Source: Microvelia longipes (lineage: Eukaryota > Arthropoda > Insecta > Hemiptera > Veliidae). From it: a DNA stretch of 64,000 bases. The DNA lies in the NCBI GenBank assembly GCA_018340805.1, contig JACMZG010001914.1, positions 5,013,369-5,077,368 on the forward strand, given 5' to 3'. Below, one piece after another: positions 1 through 11,923 of this stretch. The first letter of the stretch is position 1. Every line of letters starts with the position of its first letter. The notes under the pieces were generated by a model, which was not told where the DNA came from, did not search any database, and saw nothing but the letters and a program-made list of their open reading frames with translations. Position numbers and translations under genes: made by a program.

Positions 1-97
1 AAAATCAAACTGATTCGGAGGAAGATGGGCGCCATAATCTTAATTTTGTTGGGAATCGTAGTGCTCGAGCAAACCACGCGGCGAAATCGAGCATATG
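1..97 (+). CDS. Possible 3' end of an exon of an unidentified gene
   Basis: In the third frame the plus strand is open (hydrophilic, with DSEEDGRHNLNFVGNRSARA) up to a good donor, ATATG then GTGAGTAT, at 98. If real, this is the tail of a coding exon whose upstream part is outside the window and whose downstream exons should lie to the right, but I could not recognise any continuation between 100 and 19700. It overlaps the minus-strand ORF at 5-205, so one of the two is probably spurious. Confidence 0.2.
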
Positions 98-205
98 GTG
101 AGTATCTAAAGGTATACGAAAATACGATAAAAAGTAAAACTCACCTAATGTTATCAGGGTTGCCAATAAAACTAAGTAAAAAAACGTAAATCCTAAGAGG
201 CGCAT
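5..205 (-). CDS. Doubtful small ORF or first exon at the left edge
   Basis: An ATG-initiated 66-codon frame begins with a strongly hydrophobic stretch (MRLLGFTFFYLVLLATLITL) that would act as a signal peptide or membrane anchor, and stops at 5-7. A perfect splice donor (TTAG then GTGAGT) lies at 145/144, so the frame could equally be a 61-nt signal-peptide exon whose gene continues off the window. The ATG sits inside a GCGCATGCGC palindrome. A competing plus-strand reading (1-97) ends at its own GTGAGT donor. I do not recognise the product; both readings cannot easily be true, and either could be chance. Confidence 0.2.
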   Translation of the reverse strand: MRLLGFTFFYLVLLATLITLGEFYFLSYFRIPLDTHHMLDFAAWFARALRFPTKLRLWRPSSSESV

Positions 206-210
206 GCGCA
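200..210. promoter_or_regulatory. NRF1-like palindrome
   Basis: The sequence GCGCATGCGCA matches the consensus of the NRF1/Erect-wing factor, which is common at metazoan core promoters. It is the only such GC palindrome in a very AT-rich neighbourhood. It overlaps the ATG of the small minus-strand ORF, so it could mark a transcription start for a gene lying to the left of the window. Function is inferred from the motif alone. Confidence 0.3.
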
Positions 211-336
211 GTTATTCCAAATCTAGCTATTTTATTTTTTTTAGCCAGCTATCAGCTGATCACGCATTTCTGAATTTTTTTATATAGGTTAGTATAGGAG
301 TATCCCTACTTGGTTTATATACTACTTTAACATATA

Positions 337-862
337 CCAAGAATCTTGAATAAAGGGGATGACGCACTAAGTCGATTTGCCATACTAAAAAGTGACCCCT
401 TCGAAAACCAAAAAATAGAGAGAATTCAACACGAAACACACGTCAAAAACCAACTGCACATTCTTGGTACAAACTACACGCATGCTTACAATTCTTATAA
501 CAGCGCAGGTCTTAAATGTTAGAGGCAAACTTACCCCTCAGTAGTTTCCCTTAGTTTACAGCATGAGAAGGTTATAACAAAACACGCTTACATTATCACT
601 GACTGTGGCAAAGTATAGTCCAAAATTTAAAATTATATAAGCACAAATGACTTAACAAGCACCACAAATGTAACAATCACGAGAAGCACAGAAGAAAGTT
701 GAGAAGCAAACTCGACAACCCTGCTACATAACCTGCGTTTGGCGCCTTTTCTTTATTATAACCAAGAGGAAGTTAAGTTTGCTCCTATTTCTTTATCTCA
801 TACAACTTCCATGGGGTCAGAAATGTTTCTTAATGCATCATCCCCTTTATTCAAGATCCTTG
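337..862 (-). mobile_element. Terminal-inverted-repeat element E, copy 1
   Basis: About 526 bp bounded by inverted termini sharing CTTGAATAAAGGGGATGA (left 337-366, right 834-862 on the opposite strand). A second copy in the opposite orientation lies at 1961-2450 and matches internally (for example GCAAACTTACC against GGTAAGTTTGCC, and the AGAAGAAAGTTGAG block). No coding capacity, so a MITE-like non-autonomous DNA element. Confidence 0.6.
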
Positions 863-1097
863 ACATTTACTAAATTTAGCTTCATCCATTCCGCTTCACG
901 TGATTGTGTTTATAACGCTGGTTTTTTTGGAATTAAAGTTTCTTAACATCCTTCCAAGTAAATATTAATACAATCTAAACGAATCACGAGGTTCGATTAA
1001 AAAAAAGTTTTTATTATCTCGAATTATAATAACCTCTATTCCAAAGAGAGGTAAACAAGAATCTTCCAGCACTAGTAAGATGCAGCCAAGCTTAAAA

Positions 1098-1957
1098 ATG
1101 TATACTAGAGGAGGCATAGCCTCTCTAAATACATTGAGAGGCCTGAAACATCTTTTTTCGGGCTCTCAGAGGCTGGTGGTTCGGTGCGTTTCCTAACAAT
1201 AAAGAAAAACTATTATCGCAAACCAAGGCGGGTGTTACTTTATAGAGCACTTGTATACGCGAAAAATAAACTTATAAAATAATAGAAAATGACATAAATA
1301 AAATAATTAAAGCCTGAATAATGGAAGAGTGTACCTGATATTTGTGATGATGATGAAGAGAGCACCGGTGCCTCGGTGACGTCCTGGCTGCATAAAAGGT
1401 TGAACAGGGTTTTCGGGTGTCTTTAGATCGATAATACAAAAAATAACAAATGTAGGCGGTAGAACCCGGTTTCACGTTCGAAAACCCGGTTTAGGATTAA
1501 ATAGCGGTTACGTTAGCACAAAGCATAGCAGCGAGCCGGAAGCGGATAGGCAACTGACTGAAACTATAAGTATAATTACGCACTAGGTGGCGCTAGTGGT
1601 AACCTAAAGGCGGGAAACATTTTTAAGATATATCAGGCAAAAATATAGAAATAAACAATAATCGTATAAAGATAATTAATAAAAATAAACAAAATTATAC
1701 ATAAAATCCTCCAGGGGCTCTGTGTAACCTCATTGAAACCTCCTTTAAGAGTAAGTTAAGTGTATAATAAATCAATTGATTTTGGCTTGCCGCACATTGT
1801 TTGTGTTTTGATTTGTATTTTCAAAATTATAATATATAAGTTATTGTGATTTTGTACTGATTATTTGATTAATATTTACAATCGAAGGTGATCAGGTTAC
1901 TTTTTCGATGTTTCAAAATTTAACCTATAGGGCCCCAGTAGTAATAATATCTCTATG
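1098..1957 (+). mobile_element. MITE family A, copy 1, interrupted
   Basis: The left part (1098-1180) matches the family start (TATACTAGAGG, GGCATAGCCT, GGCCTGAAACATC) and the right part (about 1712-1957) matches from GGGGCTCTGTGTAACCTC to the terminus TAATAATATCTCTATG. About 530 bp of unrelated sequence, slightly GC-richer around 1330-1560 and with no recognisable gene, separate the halves. Complete relatives at 35308-35597, 61434-61745 and 62335-62812 define the family. Confidence 0.6.
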
Positions 1958-1960
1958 CAG

Positions 1961-2450
1961 CCAAGGATCTTGAATAAAGGAAATAGGAATTTTTTTGACC
2001 CCATAGACGTTGTAAGAGATGGATAAAAAAGATTAAACTTACCTTTCCATAGTTATGGTAAAAAAGCTCTGAAAGGTTGGTTAGTGACAAGTATAAGTCG
2101 AGTTTGACCTCAACTTTCTTCTGTGCTTGTCTTGATTTTAGTTACCTGCTTTGGTGTTTGTTAAGTCAATTAAAATGAGACAGTTAAAAAAAAAGATATT
2201 ACTTTTTTCTATTTGTTTATAACCTTTAAAATAAGCAAACCAATAGGAAATCTTCGGGAGGTAAGTTTGCCTCTAAAATTAGGACAGCAAAATTATTTAA
2301 CGGTTGTAAGCGTTTGCTTACAACCGTTAAATAAACCAATGAATGGCACATTTCTGATTCTGCTCTTTTTTATCCTCATCGGGGTCACTTTGTTGAATGG
2401 GAAATGTACTTAACGCGTCGCCTTCTTTATTAATTTTCCTTGGATTCAGC
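1961..2450 (+). mobile_element. Terminal-inverted-repeat element E, copy 2
   Basis: Starts CCAAGGATCTTGAATAAAGG immediately after the terminus of MITE A copy 1 and runs to the degenerate mate TTATTAATTTTCCTTGG. It is collinear with the reverse complement of 337-862. Near its middle it carries a perfect 18-bp hairpin (2294-2333). Confidence 0.6.
2294..2333. repeat. Perfect 18-bp hairpin
   Basis: TATTTAACGGTTGTAAGC is followed by the loop GTTT and then its exact reverse complement. It sits inside element E copy 2. Copy 1 does not show the same perfect structure. Confidence 0.85.
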
Positions 2451-3860
2451 GGATGCAAGAAATGCAGTTTCACTTTGAAAAACGTTGAGTCTCGATTATA
2501 CATGGCTACTTGAACACTAGTAATCCTATAGTCTTAGCCTATAGGGGAATCAATCTAGTTGGAGGAGTTGGCCAAAAAAAATTGATTACATAAAATAATA
2601 CAAACACAAATTTCATTGAAATGTAGTCAAAAACTCAAAGAAAACCAAGAATCGTTAAAGATAATAATTTATATATAAATGACATAAAATAACAGCAATT
2701 GTGTCTGTGTGCTCTTCTATTGTGAACAAGGTACATGCCAAATGGTCATTGGATGACTGCACAAAGTTTAGAAATAAATTATGCCAAACTTTTTAAAAAT
2801 CAAGTCTCAAGAACTGTTAAGATTTAGAGCAAAATACAACATCGCATTGGTCTTGAAGGCTACCGGAGTTCCAAAAAGCAGCTTATGTTTTAGCAATTTT
2901 TTTTGGATAAAACTCGTTAGAGATATCCAAAAGAAGAGGAGGAACTGGGAGTGACCAAAATGCATTTTTGAAGTCACTAATTAAATTTTTTATCAAAAAT
3001 CCAAAAAAATCGAATAGTACAGACGAATATAATAGGTATAGAATGTCGGAAGGTATATGAAAGATAGGAGTTAAGTTGGTGCTGGCATCTAGCGGCAGCT
3101 CTGAAACTAATTCTCGTTACTATAGCATTCATCCCACTTTTAAGTTAGTATTATTAAACCATCTCGTTATTTATTACCATTTTAACGATACGAGTATCTA
3201 CTTGAAATTAGTCATTATTATATAAAACAAATAGTTGGATTAACCAGTTTAGTGCCAGAAGTAGTTTGATGAAAAACGACAGTGGCGCATTCTCTTAGTT
3301 GGCTTGGTGAAACTACATATTTACACACTAGCGCTCCTGTTAACTGGCTATGGAACGAACCTTTTCTTGTCGGAAATAATAAGCCCCAGGACCATCTTTC
3401 ACTACCTATATATTCTTTGGTACAGACTATAATGCAAACCAATAGAACAAGTGAGAAATGGATTGTTGAGCAAGAAATTAAGCATTTCAACGGAAATTTG
3501 CCAGCTTGCGGAACCAGAATTTTATAGTATTAAACTGAGACAGGAAGGCTCGGTTCCATGTTTGGTAGCTTGTTATTTAAATATAAATTATTGTTTATAT
3601 CTTTACTGGTGTTTATTTTTTTATATATTTTTTATATTTGTATTTTCCACGTATTGTTACTTTTTATTATAAATTTATTAAATATACTTTTTTATGGTAA
3701 CGGAGTTATTTAAAGTAAAATTTACCTGTTAAAGACAGAGCAGTATAACATTTTATCAAGCAGCCCCACTCCCCTTCTGCAATTCACAGTATTTGTTTAT
3801 CTTGTAATGCACTAAGGGAGGTAGTGACTAAGTCCTTCTACCTTTGATATTTAATATAAT
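2451..3860. other. AT-rich intergenic DNA, nothing recognised
   Basis: Short opposing open frames at 3218-3672 overlap one another and show no recognisable domain, codon pattern or splice context. I see no RNA gene or element boundary here. Confidence 0.5.
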
Positions 3861-3867
3861 ATTTTTA

Positions 3868-4372
3868 CAACACTAAGAGAGTTAGTGACTAATTCCCTAA
3901 ATAAGTGGGCTACTTACTAGGGTTGAAAAGGTGGTTCCCCTCTCCCTCTACAATCTAATATAATAGTTCTACAACAGAAAGACTGTCAGTAGCTAAGGCC
4001 TCAAACAAGTGGGCTACTATTAGGGTTTGAACAAGCGGGTTTTCTCTTCCTGTGCTATTAAATTTAATAGTTCTACAACACTAAGAGAGTTAGTGACTAA
4101 GGCCTCAAATAAGTGGGCTACTTATTAGGGTTTGAACAAGCAGGTTTTCTCTTTCTGTGCAATCTAATATAATAGTTGGACTAAGGCCTCAAATAAGTGG
4201 GCTACTTATTAGGTTTGAACAAGCAGGTTTTCTCTTTCTGTGCAATCTAATATAACAGTTCTACAACACTAAGAGAGTTAGTGACTAAGGTCTCAAATAA
4301 GTAGGCTACTTATTAGGGTTTGAACAAGCGGTTTTTCTCTTCCTGTGCTATTTAATCTAATAGTTCTACAAC
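3868..4372. repeat. Tandem array, ~100-bp unit, about five copies
   Basis: Each unit contains CTACAACACTAAGAGAGTTA, then AAGTGGGCTACTTA, then GGGTTTGAACAAGC and a TTTCTCTT tract. The fourth unit is shortened. Single diverged units of the same sequence appear at about 18375-18430 and 21795-21975, so the array arose from a dispersed repeat. Confidence 0.85.
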
Positions 4373-4379
4373 CTTAACA

Positions 4380-5540
4380 GGAAGAAGTCCTGTTAGTACA
4401 TAGAGAAGTCTCTAAGGAAGTAGACAACTCACTTTGATTATAATTAGTCCTCCCCTCTTCTCCTGCATTCAAGTACAGCAATAGACAAAAAAAAGAAAAG
4501 GATACAAAAAACACATTTTGATTTTTTAAGGTACTGGTATGATCTTTTTTTTCTTCTCATTCTTTTTATTTTTTTAAAAAATAATTATAATTAAAAAGTC
4601 GAAAGTTTCTCACATTGTATCTGGCCACATCACAGAATTGCTTCTATTTATTAAACAAGAAACATTAAATTAAAAAAATGAAACTCAAGCACCCAGATAC
4701 CAATAAAACCTTTTCACAAAATAAACCAACGTTTCTTTTTATCCACATCGGGGACACAGAAAGCATAAAGGAACTAAAATTAAACACTAGACGCAAATAA
4801 TGAAATAATCATAAAAACAAAAATAATTATAACTTCAGAATCAATATACAAAAATAATGATTTTTTTCCAAAAAAAAAAAGGAAATTAATTTTAATTATA
4901 TAATTAATTATCAGAGAAATTAAATTTAAAAAAAAACCTTCTTCATATTTAAGTACAATATAATCACAAACTAACTTGTTTATTTGATTAATACCATTTA
5001 AATAATGCTCTATTCATTATGTTTATTAATTTTTTTTTAAAGGTATTGGTTTTTTTTTATTAAATAATAATTATAAAATTCTGGTAATAAAATTAATTAA
5101 AACTTGATTAAAGTTTTAAATGGATAAAACTGATTAATTAAAGTAAAATGAAAATAGAAAAGAGCAACAACTCCTTTCAAAATGAACTAAAAAGAAAAAA
5201 AAAACTAGCAAGAACTAATAATTTGTTAAAGTGGTTTAGCATTTAATGTTAAAATATTTTTAAAAGCAAAAAAAATGTTTGAAACAAATATTTTTCGCTA
5301 TTTAATACATTTAATCTAATTAAGGGTAATTACATTACCTTTAATAAAGAAATACTGATAATAAATAAAATATGATGTTTAGGGACGCATCACGTAACAA
5401 GCTGACTACATCTGGCAACTGTTTATTTTTCATAAGGCAAATACTATTTTTTTATTAACACATTTTTGTTAATTAACACATGTATTTGTTAACCTCGGCA
5501 AGGCCTAAGCAGGTACTTGTCTCAGATTACCAAGTTCTCC
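4380..5540. other. Very AT-rich intergenic DNA, nothing recognised
   Basis: Long A and T runs, no open frame of note and no clear repeat boundary. Confidence 0.5.
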
Positions 5541-5544
5541 GTTA

Positions 5545-6015
5545 TCAAAAAAATGATGTTAGCAAGTATAAAAAAGTACGAAAGTAATTAATGATAGTAA
5601 GAAGTAATAATAATAATAATAATAATAATGCCCGTTTTAGGGCCTTTCGGCCCTTCAGGGTATTAGCCCTGCGGGAACCACCTCGGGTGGGTCACATCTA
5701 CTATGCTCAAAGTAAAGCTAAAGTTGGTGAAATCTTTTTACATCAAATTCTATTCATAAAAACTGAGAGCATAGCCCGGGCTGTGAACCCCAGACCTCCG
5801 GTGCCGAAGTCCGGTACTATACGACCACGGCTACGGAGGCAGATATAGTAAGAAGTAAGTAAGTATAAATAAGTAAGAAAGAAAATAATGTTTGTAAGAA
5901 ATAAGTAAGTATAAATAGTAAGAAAGTAATGTTAGTAAGAAGGTAAGTATAAATAAGTAAGAAAAAGTATGTTAGTAAGAAGTAAGTAAGTATAAATAAG
6001 TAAGAAAGAAAGTAA
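5545..6015. repeat. Tandem array of GTAAGAAGTAAGTATAAATA-type units
   Basis: About five degenerate 35-45 bp units carrying AAGTAAGTATAAATAAGTAA and AAGTAATGTTAGTAAGAAG. The array is split by a SINE at 5608-5844, whose 14-bp target duplication lies in a monomer. Confidence 0.75.
5608..5844 (-). mobile_element. tRNA-derived SINE, family 1, copy 1
   Basis: On the minus strand it begins GCCTCCGTAGCC, has a B-box-like GGGGTTCACAGCCC, a conserved body including TGCGGGAACCACCTCGGGTG (read on the plus strand), and ends in an ATT-repeat tail. It is flanked by exact 14-bp duplications (ATAGTAAGAAGTAA at 5594-5607 and 5845-5858), as expected for target-primed retroposition. Related to the copies at 23069-23307 and 59171-59420. 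Confidence 0.9.
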
Positions 6016-6418
6016 TGTTGATTCTGATCCCATTGATAAAATATTTTGTTATGAATTTAATGTGTTAATTCAAAATCAATTTTTAAAGGGAATTATTTTT
6101 TAAGGGTTCATGGATAACCCTAAGAGGGTGATACTAAGAGGGAGGATACTATGGATCTTATCATTCCCTGGGTTAACATGGTACTATAACTGTACAATAG
6201 GTGACATCATTTTTTGATTTTTCATAATATTACAATTTCACAAAAATATTACATTATTTTTTGATTATTTCATCTTAAATTAAGTAAAATGAATAGAAAA
6301 TAATTTGTAATTATTATTAATTATAAATATGGTGTTTTATAAATATGTGCTCCTATAGGGGTTGTCTACTCTCCCTCAAGGGAGATTCTAGTAGAAGTAA
6401 GAACAGTTATGGCACCTA

Positions 6419-6801
6419 CAGTCTATCGACTACTTTGAAAATCGTGACAGGTCAGTTTAGGCATCGCTGATTCTGAAAAAAAAATCCCTACAAGGAGGGA
6501 GCAGAAAAATACTTTGTAAACAAGTCAGGTTATTTTACCCGTGTGGTGATGCTTCTTTTGTGTAGTTTTATTTTATATTATTTTCATGATTAATTATAAT
6601 TTAGTTTTCAAAGCGATGCAAACACAAGAAGAACCACAAATGCAGTGAACGATTGCTAGGATGGAGTTTATTCCCTACAGCGGTTATGGAGGTAGGGATT
6701 TGTTTTCTCTTATCAAATGATTGGTTGGCAGTGGCTTTTCTGATTGTTCAATACCCAAAATGCTTATGACCTTGGGGATTTTTAAACTAAACGATGGACT
6801 G
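6419..6801 (+). mobile_element. MITE family D, copy 1
   Basis: 383 bp with inverted termini CAGTCTATCG / CGATGGACTG, flanked by TA on both sides, so probably a Tc1/mariner-superfamily MITE. Internal landmarks are GACAGGTCAGTTTAG, CAGGTTATTTTACCCGT, AGAAGAACCACAAA and CTTATGACCTTGGGGATTTT. Shares these with 36377-36787 and 60450-60546. Confidence 0.8.
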
Positions 6802-6802
6802 T

Positions 6803-7716
6803 AATGGATATTGTCAAACTTCTAGACCCCTTATTACTGTATTATTTTACCTAAGTCCTCCCTTTAAGTATTACTCTCTTTGGGATAACCAAAATGATTA
6901 ATCTCAGATAAAGATATCGCAAACAATTAGGAATGAAGTTTCTCAGTAAACTACTTAAAATAGTATGCATTTCAAAAACACTAAAGATAATTGCAGATTA
7001 ATGAGCTAAAAAAATAATCAAATATATTAAAAGGGAAGAACAGAATGGAGCAGATGCAAACATAGTAAGCTTGAATGTGGCACTCTTACAATTTAATTAT
7101 TTATTAAAATCATAAGATACGGAAAAACGGAAAAATAAGACTCAACAGGTTCAAACATACTTGTGTGGTATTGGCTAATACACCTGCTTATGCAGATTAT
7201 ATTCACCAATCAACTTGTATAGATTTGCTAACCCATAAATCATAAAAAATCAAACATTAAAAATACATAAAAAAAAGAACAGTATCATTTGTGCTTGTCA
7301 TAAAACAATAAAAATTCCCAATTCACTTTTAAAAGGGGTTTAATTATTAATAATAATACTTATTTGTGTAATAGATTTTTTTTCATAAGTTTGTCAAATT
7401 AAATAAACCTTATTTACCATTAGGATAAATTTGTTCATTAAAATTGTATACCTTTTTTTTAAATTTTTCATAAACACTACTAAAACATATATATGTTATC
7501 ACATTAAAAAAGAAAGAAAAAAAAATCAAATATTAATTTATAAATAAATGTGCTTGTAAAGAAATAATCTAGATATAAATTAGTTTGATATTTGATAGGC
7601 ATAAAAGAGAAGATTAAATAAGATTAATTTACGTAAATTTTACTAACAATGGATGGTGGTATGATTATAACAAGCCGACAGCACTGCTGAAGTTGTTAAG
7701 CTGGTATGGCAGGACT
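6803..7716. other. AT-rich intergenic DNA, nothing recognised
   Basis: No open frame, RNA gene or repeat boundary that I can support. Confidence 0.5.
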
Positions 7717-8400
7717 TATAGTCCAAGAGCCTAGCGTAAAAAATGTGACTCATTGTGTACTACTTCAAACTAAATTCTTCTGAAAATAAACCCTAAATTA
7801 TGAAGAAAAAGCATAGTCTATCTAGAGTGGAGCCCTTCATGAATGTGCTCGCTCAAAATATTAGAAAATCTGTCAAAATCCATTTTTTCCTAGAATAAGT
7901 GGTTCCTTGAGGGTTGTGTTGTGAACACGTAAAGTGTTCTATAAAACAAGTGTTTTTTGTCAAAATTAGACAACTAAAACTAAAGTTATGATATTTGTTA
8001 AATGGGTAAAAAATGCACAAAAGGCTAATATTTTTTCAAAGCGATTCACTGACTTTGCATAATTAACCATTATTTTGGCATTTCTGAAAGAGCCATAACT
8101 TTGGTTGTAATAATCCGATTTTGATAATTGAACAATCGTTTTGTTGGAAATTGTATCAGCTTTGAAAAAGGTTCTCTTAATGTTTGGCACAAGACCTACA
8201 GGGAACCACTTATTTCAAGAAAACTGAAATTTGTGCGATTTTCTAAAATTTTAAGCAGGTGCAATCATGTGAAAGGCTCTCTGGATAGGCAGACTATGTT
8301 TTTTCTTTATAATTTAAAGTATATTTACAGAAAAATTTGGTTCGAAGTAGTACAAAATGAGTCACATTTTTTCAAGTCTGGCTCCAGAACTATTAGATAA
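7717..8400. mobile_element. Long foldback element B, copy 1
   Basis: About 690 bp, nearly its whole length an imperfect inverted repeat. The left end TATAGTCCAAGAGCC mirrors the right end GGCTCCAGAACTATTA, and the arms share TGAGTCACATTTT, GATAGGCAGACTATG, GGGAACCACTTATTTCAAG and TCATAACTTTAG-type blocks. The open frames on both strands here are by-products of the inverted repeat. Three other copies occur in the window. Confidence 0.85.
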
Positions 8401-8627
8401 GCACCTTTTATCAGTATCGTAACTATGACAAATATGATTTCCAAACAGATATAAAACCTTTTATAAATAATTTGCTCACACTGGCAATAAGATAAAGGCT
8501 TTAGGTAAAAAAATTAAATTTTATAAGCTTCTTTTCCAAACAATTTAACCATTGCTGACAACATAAATTACTTATACTATCAGAGAATTTATAAATAGGA
8601 TTCATTAGGTATCCCCAATCATCATGT

Positions 8628-8805
8628 TAACCTTAAGTTAACTAACTTAACTTAGTCAACTCTTAAGTTAACTAACTTAACTTAGTCAACTCTTAAGTTA
8701 ACTAACTTAACTTAGTCAACTCTTAAGTTAACTAACTTAACTTAGTCAACTCTTAAGTTAACTAACTAAAGTCAACCTTAAGTTAACTTAAGAGTAACTT
8801 AACTA
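8628..8805. repeat. 30-bp tandem array, about five units, self-complementary monomer
   Basis: Units of CTTAAGTTAACTAACTTAAC followed by TTAGTCAACT repeat four to five times almost without change, then decay. TTAAGTTAA and TTAACTTAA make each monomer internally palindromic. Confidence 0.9.
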
Positions 8806-10849
8806 GTGACTTAATAATATCTTTTGAGAATAATTTCTTTAAAGAAAAAAAAAAAATAAACTAAGTTATCAAGAGAACCAACCTAATTTACATCCATATC
8901 ACTTCTTTTTTTTATATTTAAAAGAATATATCTCAACAATTTATACACATAATAAGAAAAATCAAACCTAAAATATTTTACATCCTTCCTTAATTTTAAA
9001 AATATGAGTATTTATTTATTTATTTTTTTCAACATCGAAACTTTAGATGTTAAATAATTTCTTTGAAACATTTTATATTATTTAAATATTTTGTACTTTT
9101 TTTTACAAATTATTAGCTTTTATTTAATAAAAATAAAATGTGCTAACAGAATCAATTTGATGTTGACATGTTCGTAGCATTTAATCAATTAAATGATTAA
9201 TAAAAGAAAAAACAAATAGAATAACCACTAACATAGAGGTTCTATAGCAAATTAACAAAAATAAAATTAATTCAAAAATGAATTAATAACTTCAAAAGTC
9301 AATTTTGTATATCTATGATGGACACAGCATTTTAAAGATAAAGAGCTCAATTTCGGACAAATATGCACAAATAAATTTTAAAAAAATATATACATATTTT
9401 GACATTTTAATTCTTTGTCCATTAAATTTCAAAATAAATGTTTGATAAGCACATTTACATGGTCAATAAGACATTATTTTTTAAAATAATATACAAACAA
9501 CAACTTAAAAATATTAAAAATTTAAGGCTCTATTTTGTGAAGTACAAATTTGGTTCAACTTGATAAAGAGAGGGGGTAGGGAGACGTCTATAAGTACAAT
9601 CAATGTCCTATGACGATTAAAAGACACTAATCAACACCCACTTTATATCAATTGATCAAAATTTTGTCAATTACTAAAAATAAAAATAGTTCTGTTTGTA
9701 TGTCAATGGATGTAGATAAGAATTTTAAAGTTTAAAATCCTTGTAATAAGACATAAGCATAAGAAAAAATAATAAGGATTTTTAAGTATTTAAAGGATTA
9801 AAGACGATTTACAAATTTTGGATTCTATTCCGCCCGCCTTACCCAAATCTGACATTTTTGAATTTTTCCATAAATTCTTTATTTTAAGAACACTATTTGT
9901 TTACACTGTTTAAAGTGGTTTTTGGAAGATATCTTTAATAATAATTCAATTTAACTGTGACAAGACATAATGTGAAAGCTTTTTAAAAAAAGTTTCAACA
10001 CAATAATTTCTAAAAGTAAGCACAACTAATTTTTTATATCGAAAATGTCGACTTCATCACCATTGAGACGCCACAGTATAACAAAAAAAAAAATACAAAA
10101 ATTATTAAAAATATAAAGATAATTTCTATGGCAGACATACAAATGATTTTATTTATATGTTTAAGTAAAAGAAAAAAAACAGTAAAATTTAAAAACAATA
10201 ATTTTCCAAAGTACCCGCGGCAAAAGATGAGGAAAATTATTGTAGTTGATTTTTTTGTTAAAAATAAGTGAATTACAACTAATTTCTAATGAACAGATCC
10301 AAAAATTCCAGATACACCATTTTCTAACAACAAACACAAGTTTTTTCATTTCAATGTTTATTTAAAAAAAACACATTATTTTCATTTAATTTATTTATAT
10401 ATTAATTTATTTATTTACCAATTTATATAATATATATTTCCTTTTGTTATTTATAATTTTTAGGACTGAAGAAAAAAGTCAAATAGCCAACAACAACTCT
10501 TTTCTAAGAAGAATCCATTGTTTTAATTATTTTTATGAGAAAATTAACAATTCTAAAAAAAATCTCCTTCTAGAAGAAGGGTAATAAAGAAAATTGGTTT
10601 TGAAAAATAATGATAAAAAGAGAAGAAAAAAACTAAAATAAAAATCAGTCGAATTAAAGATTAATTAATAAATAAAGCTAAAAATAATAAAAAAATGACA
10701 AATTAAATTTAAGGAGATTATTATTTTTGTTTTTAGTTTAGATGTTAAACGAACGTAGAGGTGACTTTGAGATCAAAATAGAAACAGTAGGTTGTTAAAA
10801 TGCTAAACACAGAGTGTGTGAATGTATACAATGACTTGCAAGTGAGTAA
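8806..10849. other. AT-rich intergenic DNA, nothing recognised
   Basis: Roughly 80% A+T by eye, with only short chance frames such as 10161-10349 on the minus strand. Confidence 0.5.
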
Positions 10850-11150
10850 ACATACAGATAAGCACTGGGATTGGTTGCTTTTAAAGTTAATGCAACTAAA
10901 GTAACAAAGTAACCAATCACAGAGTTATGTTTGTGTATGATAACTAAATAAACAAAAACGCCAAAAATGTGATTGGTTAAATTGAAAGTTTATGCAACTT
11001 ACGTAGGCAATCAACCAATCGCAGTTTTATACTCACTATAATTTTTGTTATACTCACTAAATAAAAAATCAGAACTGATTAGTTGATTTCAAAATTAATG
11101 CAACATTCATAAGTAATCAATCAATCAATCATAGAGCTATATTTTGTTTC
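10850..11150. repeat. ~105-bp tandem repeat, three diverged units with CCAAT motifs
   Basis: Each unit has ATTGGTT (or GATTAGTTG), then AAAGTTAATGCAACT, then AACCAATC and a GTTTTATACTCACTA-like end. The paired ATTGG/CCAAT boxes give an array of inverted CCAAT motifs about 50 bp apart. Confidence 0.65.
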
Positions 11151-11920
11151 ACTTAATCAATCAATATTCATTCATCGGCACGTGTTCTACAGATTTCTAT
11201 AGAACACGTAAAGTAAACCATTACCTCTGAAAACATAGTAAAAATTACTAAAGTACGACTTCACACAATATTTAGCAAATATTAGAAAATGAAGCCATTT
11301 TCTGGTTATGAATATTTTGGCCTTTTGAAATCTGATAGTATCCAATTACATTTTAAACACAGTACAAAGTAAGTTAATTTAATTGTATGATAGTCTTTAA
11401 ATTTCATTTTCTAGTAATATTGGCCTGGTCCAGATTTTAGAGGTAAATTTTACAAATAATGGAAGTAAACAAATATAAATAAATCATTAAATAACAATAA
11501 ATTATTAGAAAACAAGTAACAGATGCATGATTGTAAAGAATGTGATTAATAAATTTTTGTTAAGTATTTTTTTATCCAATCCATATATTCATTTGAAATG
11601 GATATGCTTCTGTTTAGAATGTATTCATAATGAATAATGTGTACATACTTATTACTTATAAATAAGTAAGACATATTCCCAAGTTAATAACACAAGAAAT
11701 AAGTCCCTACAAAAAAAGTAACGGTATGAGTCTCTAAAGCAAATATTTTCCCAGATTATTTTAAAATGTTACTTTACAGGTTATTTTACCTGTAAAATGT
11801 TTAATTTAACCTGTTAACTTTTAAATAAAGTTATTATCGCCGGATTAGATAAAGGCCTCTAAGAAAGATAAAAATTTACATTTTTTTTACTTTTCTTTTT
11901 TAAAAATAGTAGCAGTATAT
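11151..11920. other. AT-rich intergenic DNA, nothing recognised
   Basis: Contains a short hairpin-like TTACAGGTTATTTTACCTGT near 11772. Otherwise featureless. Confidence 0.5.
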
Positions 11921-11923
11921 GTT

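Noticed and set aside
8628..8805. CRISPR-like regular repeat
   Set aside because: Units are contiguous without unique spacers in a eukaryotic genome. Simple tandem array. The same applies to the other arrays.
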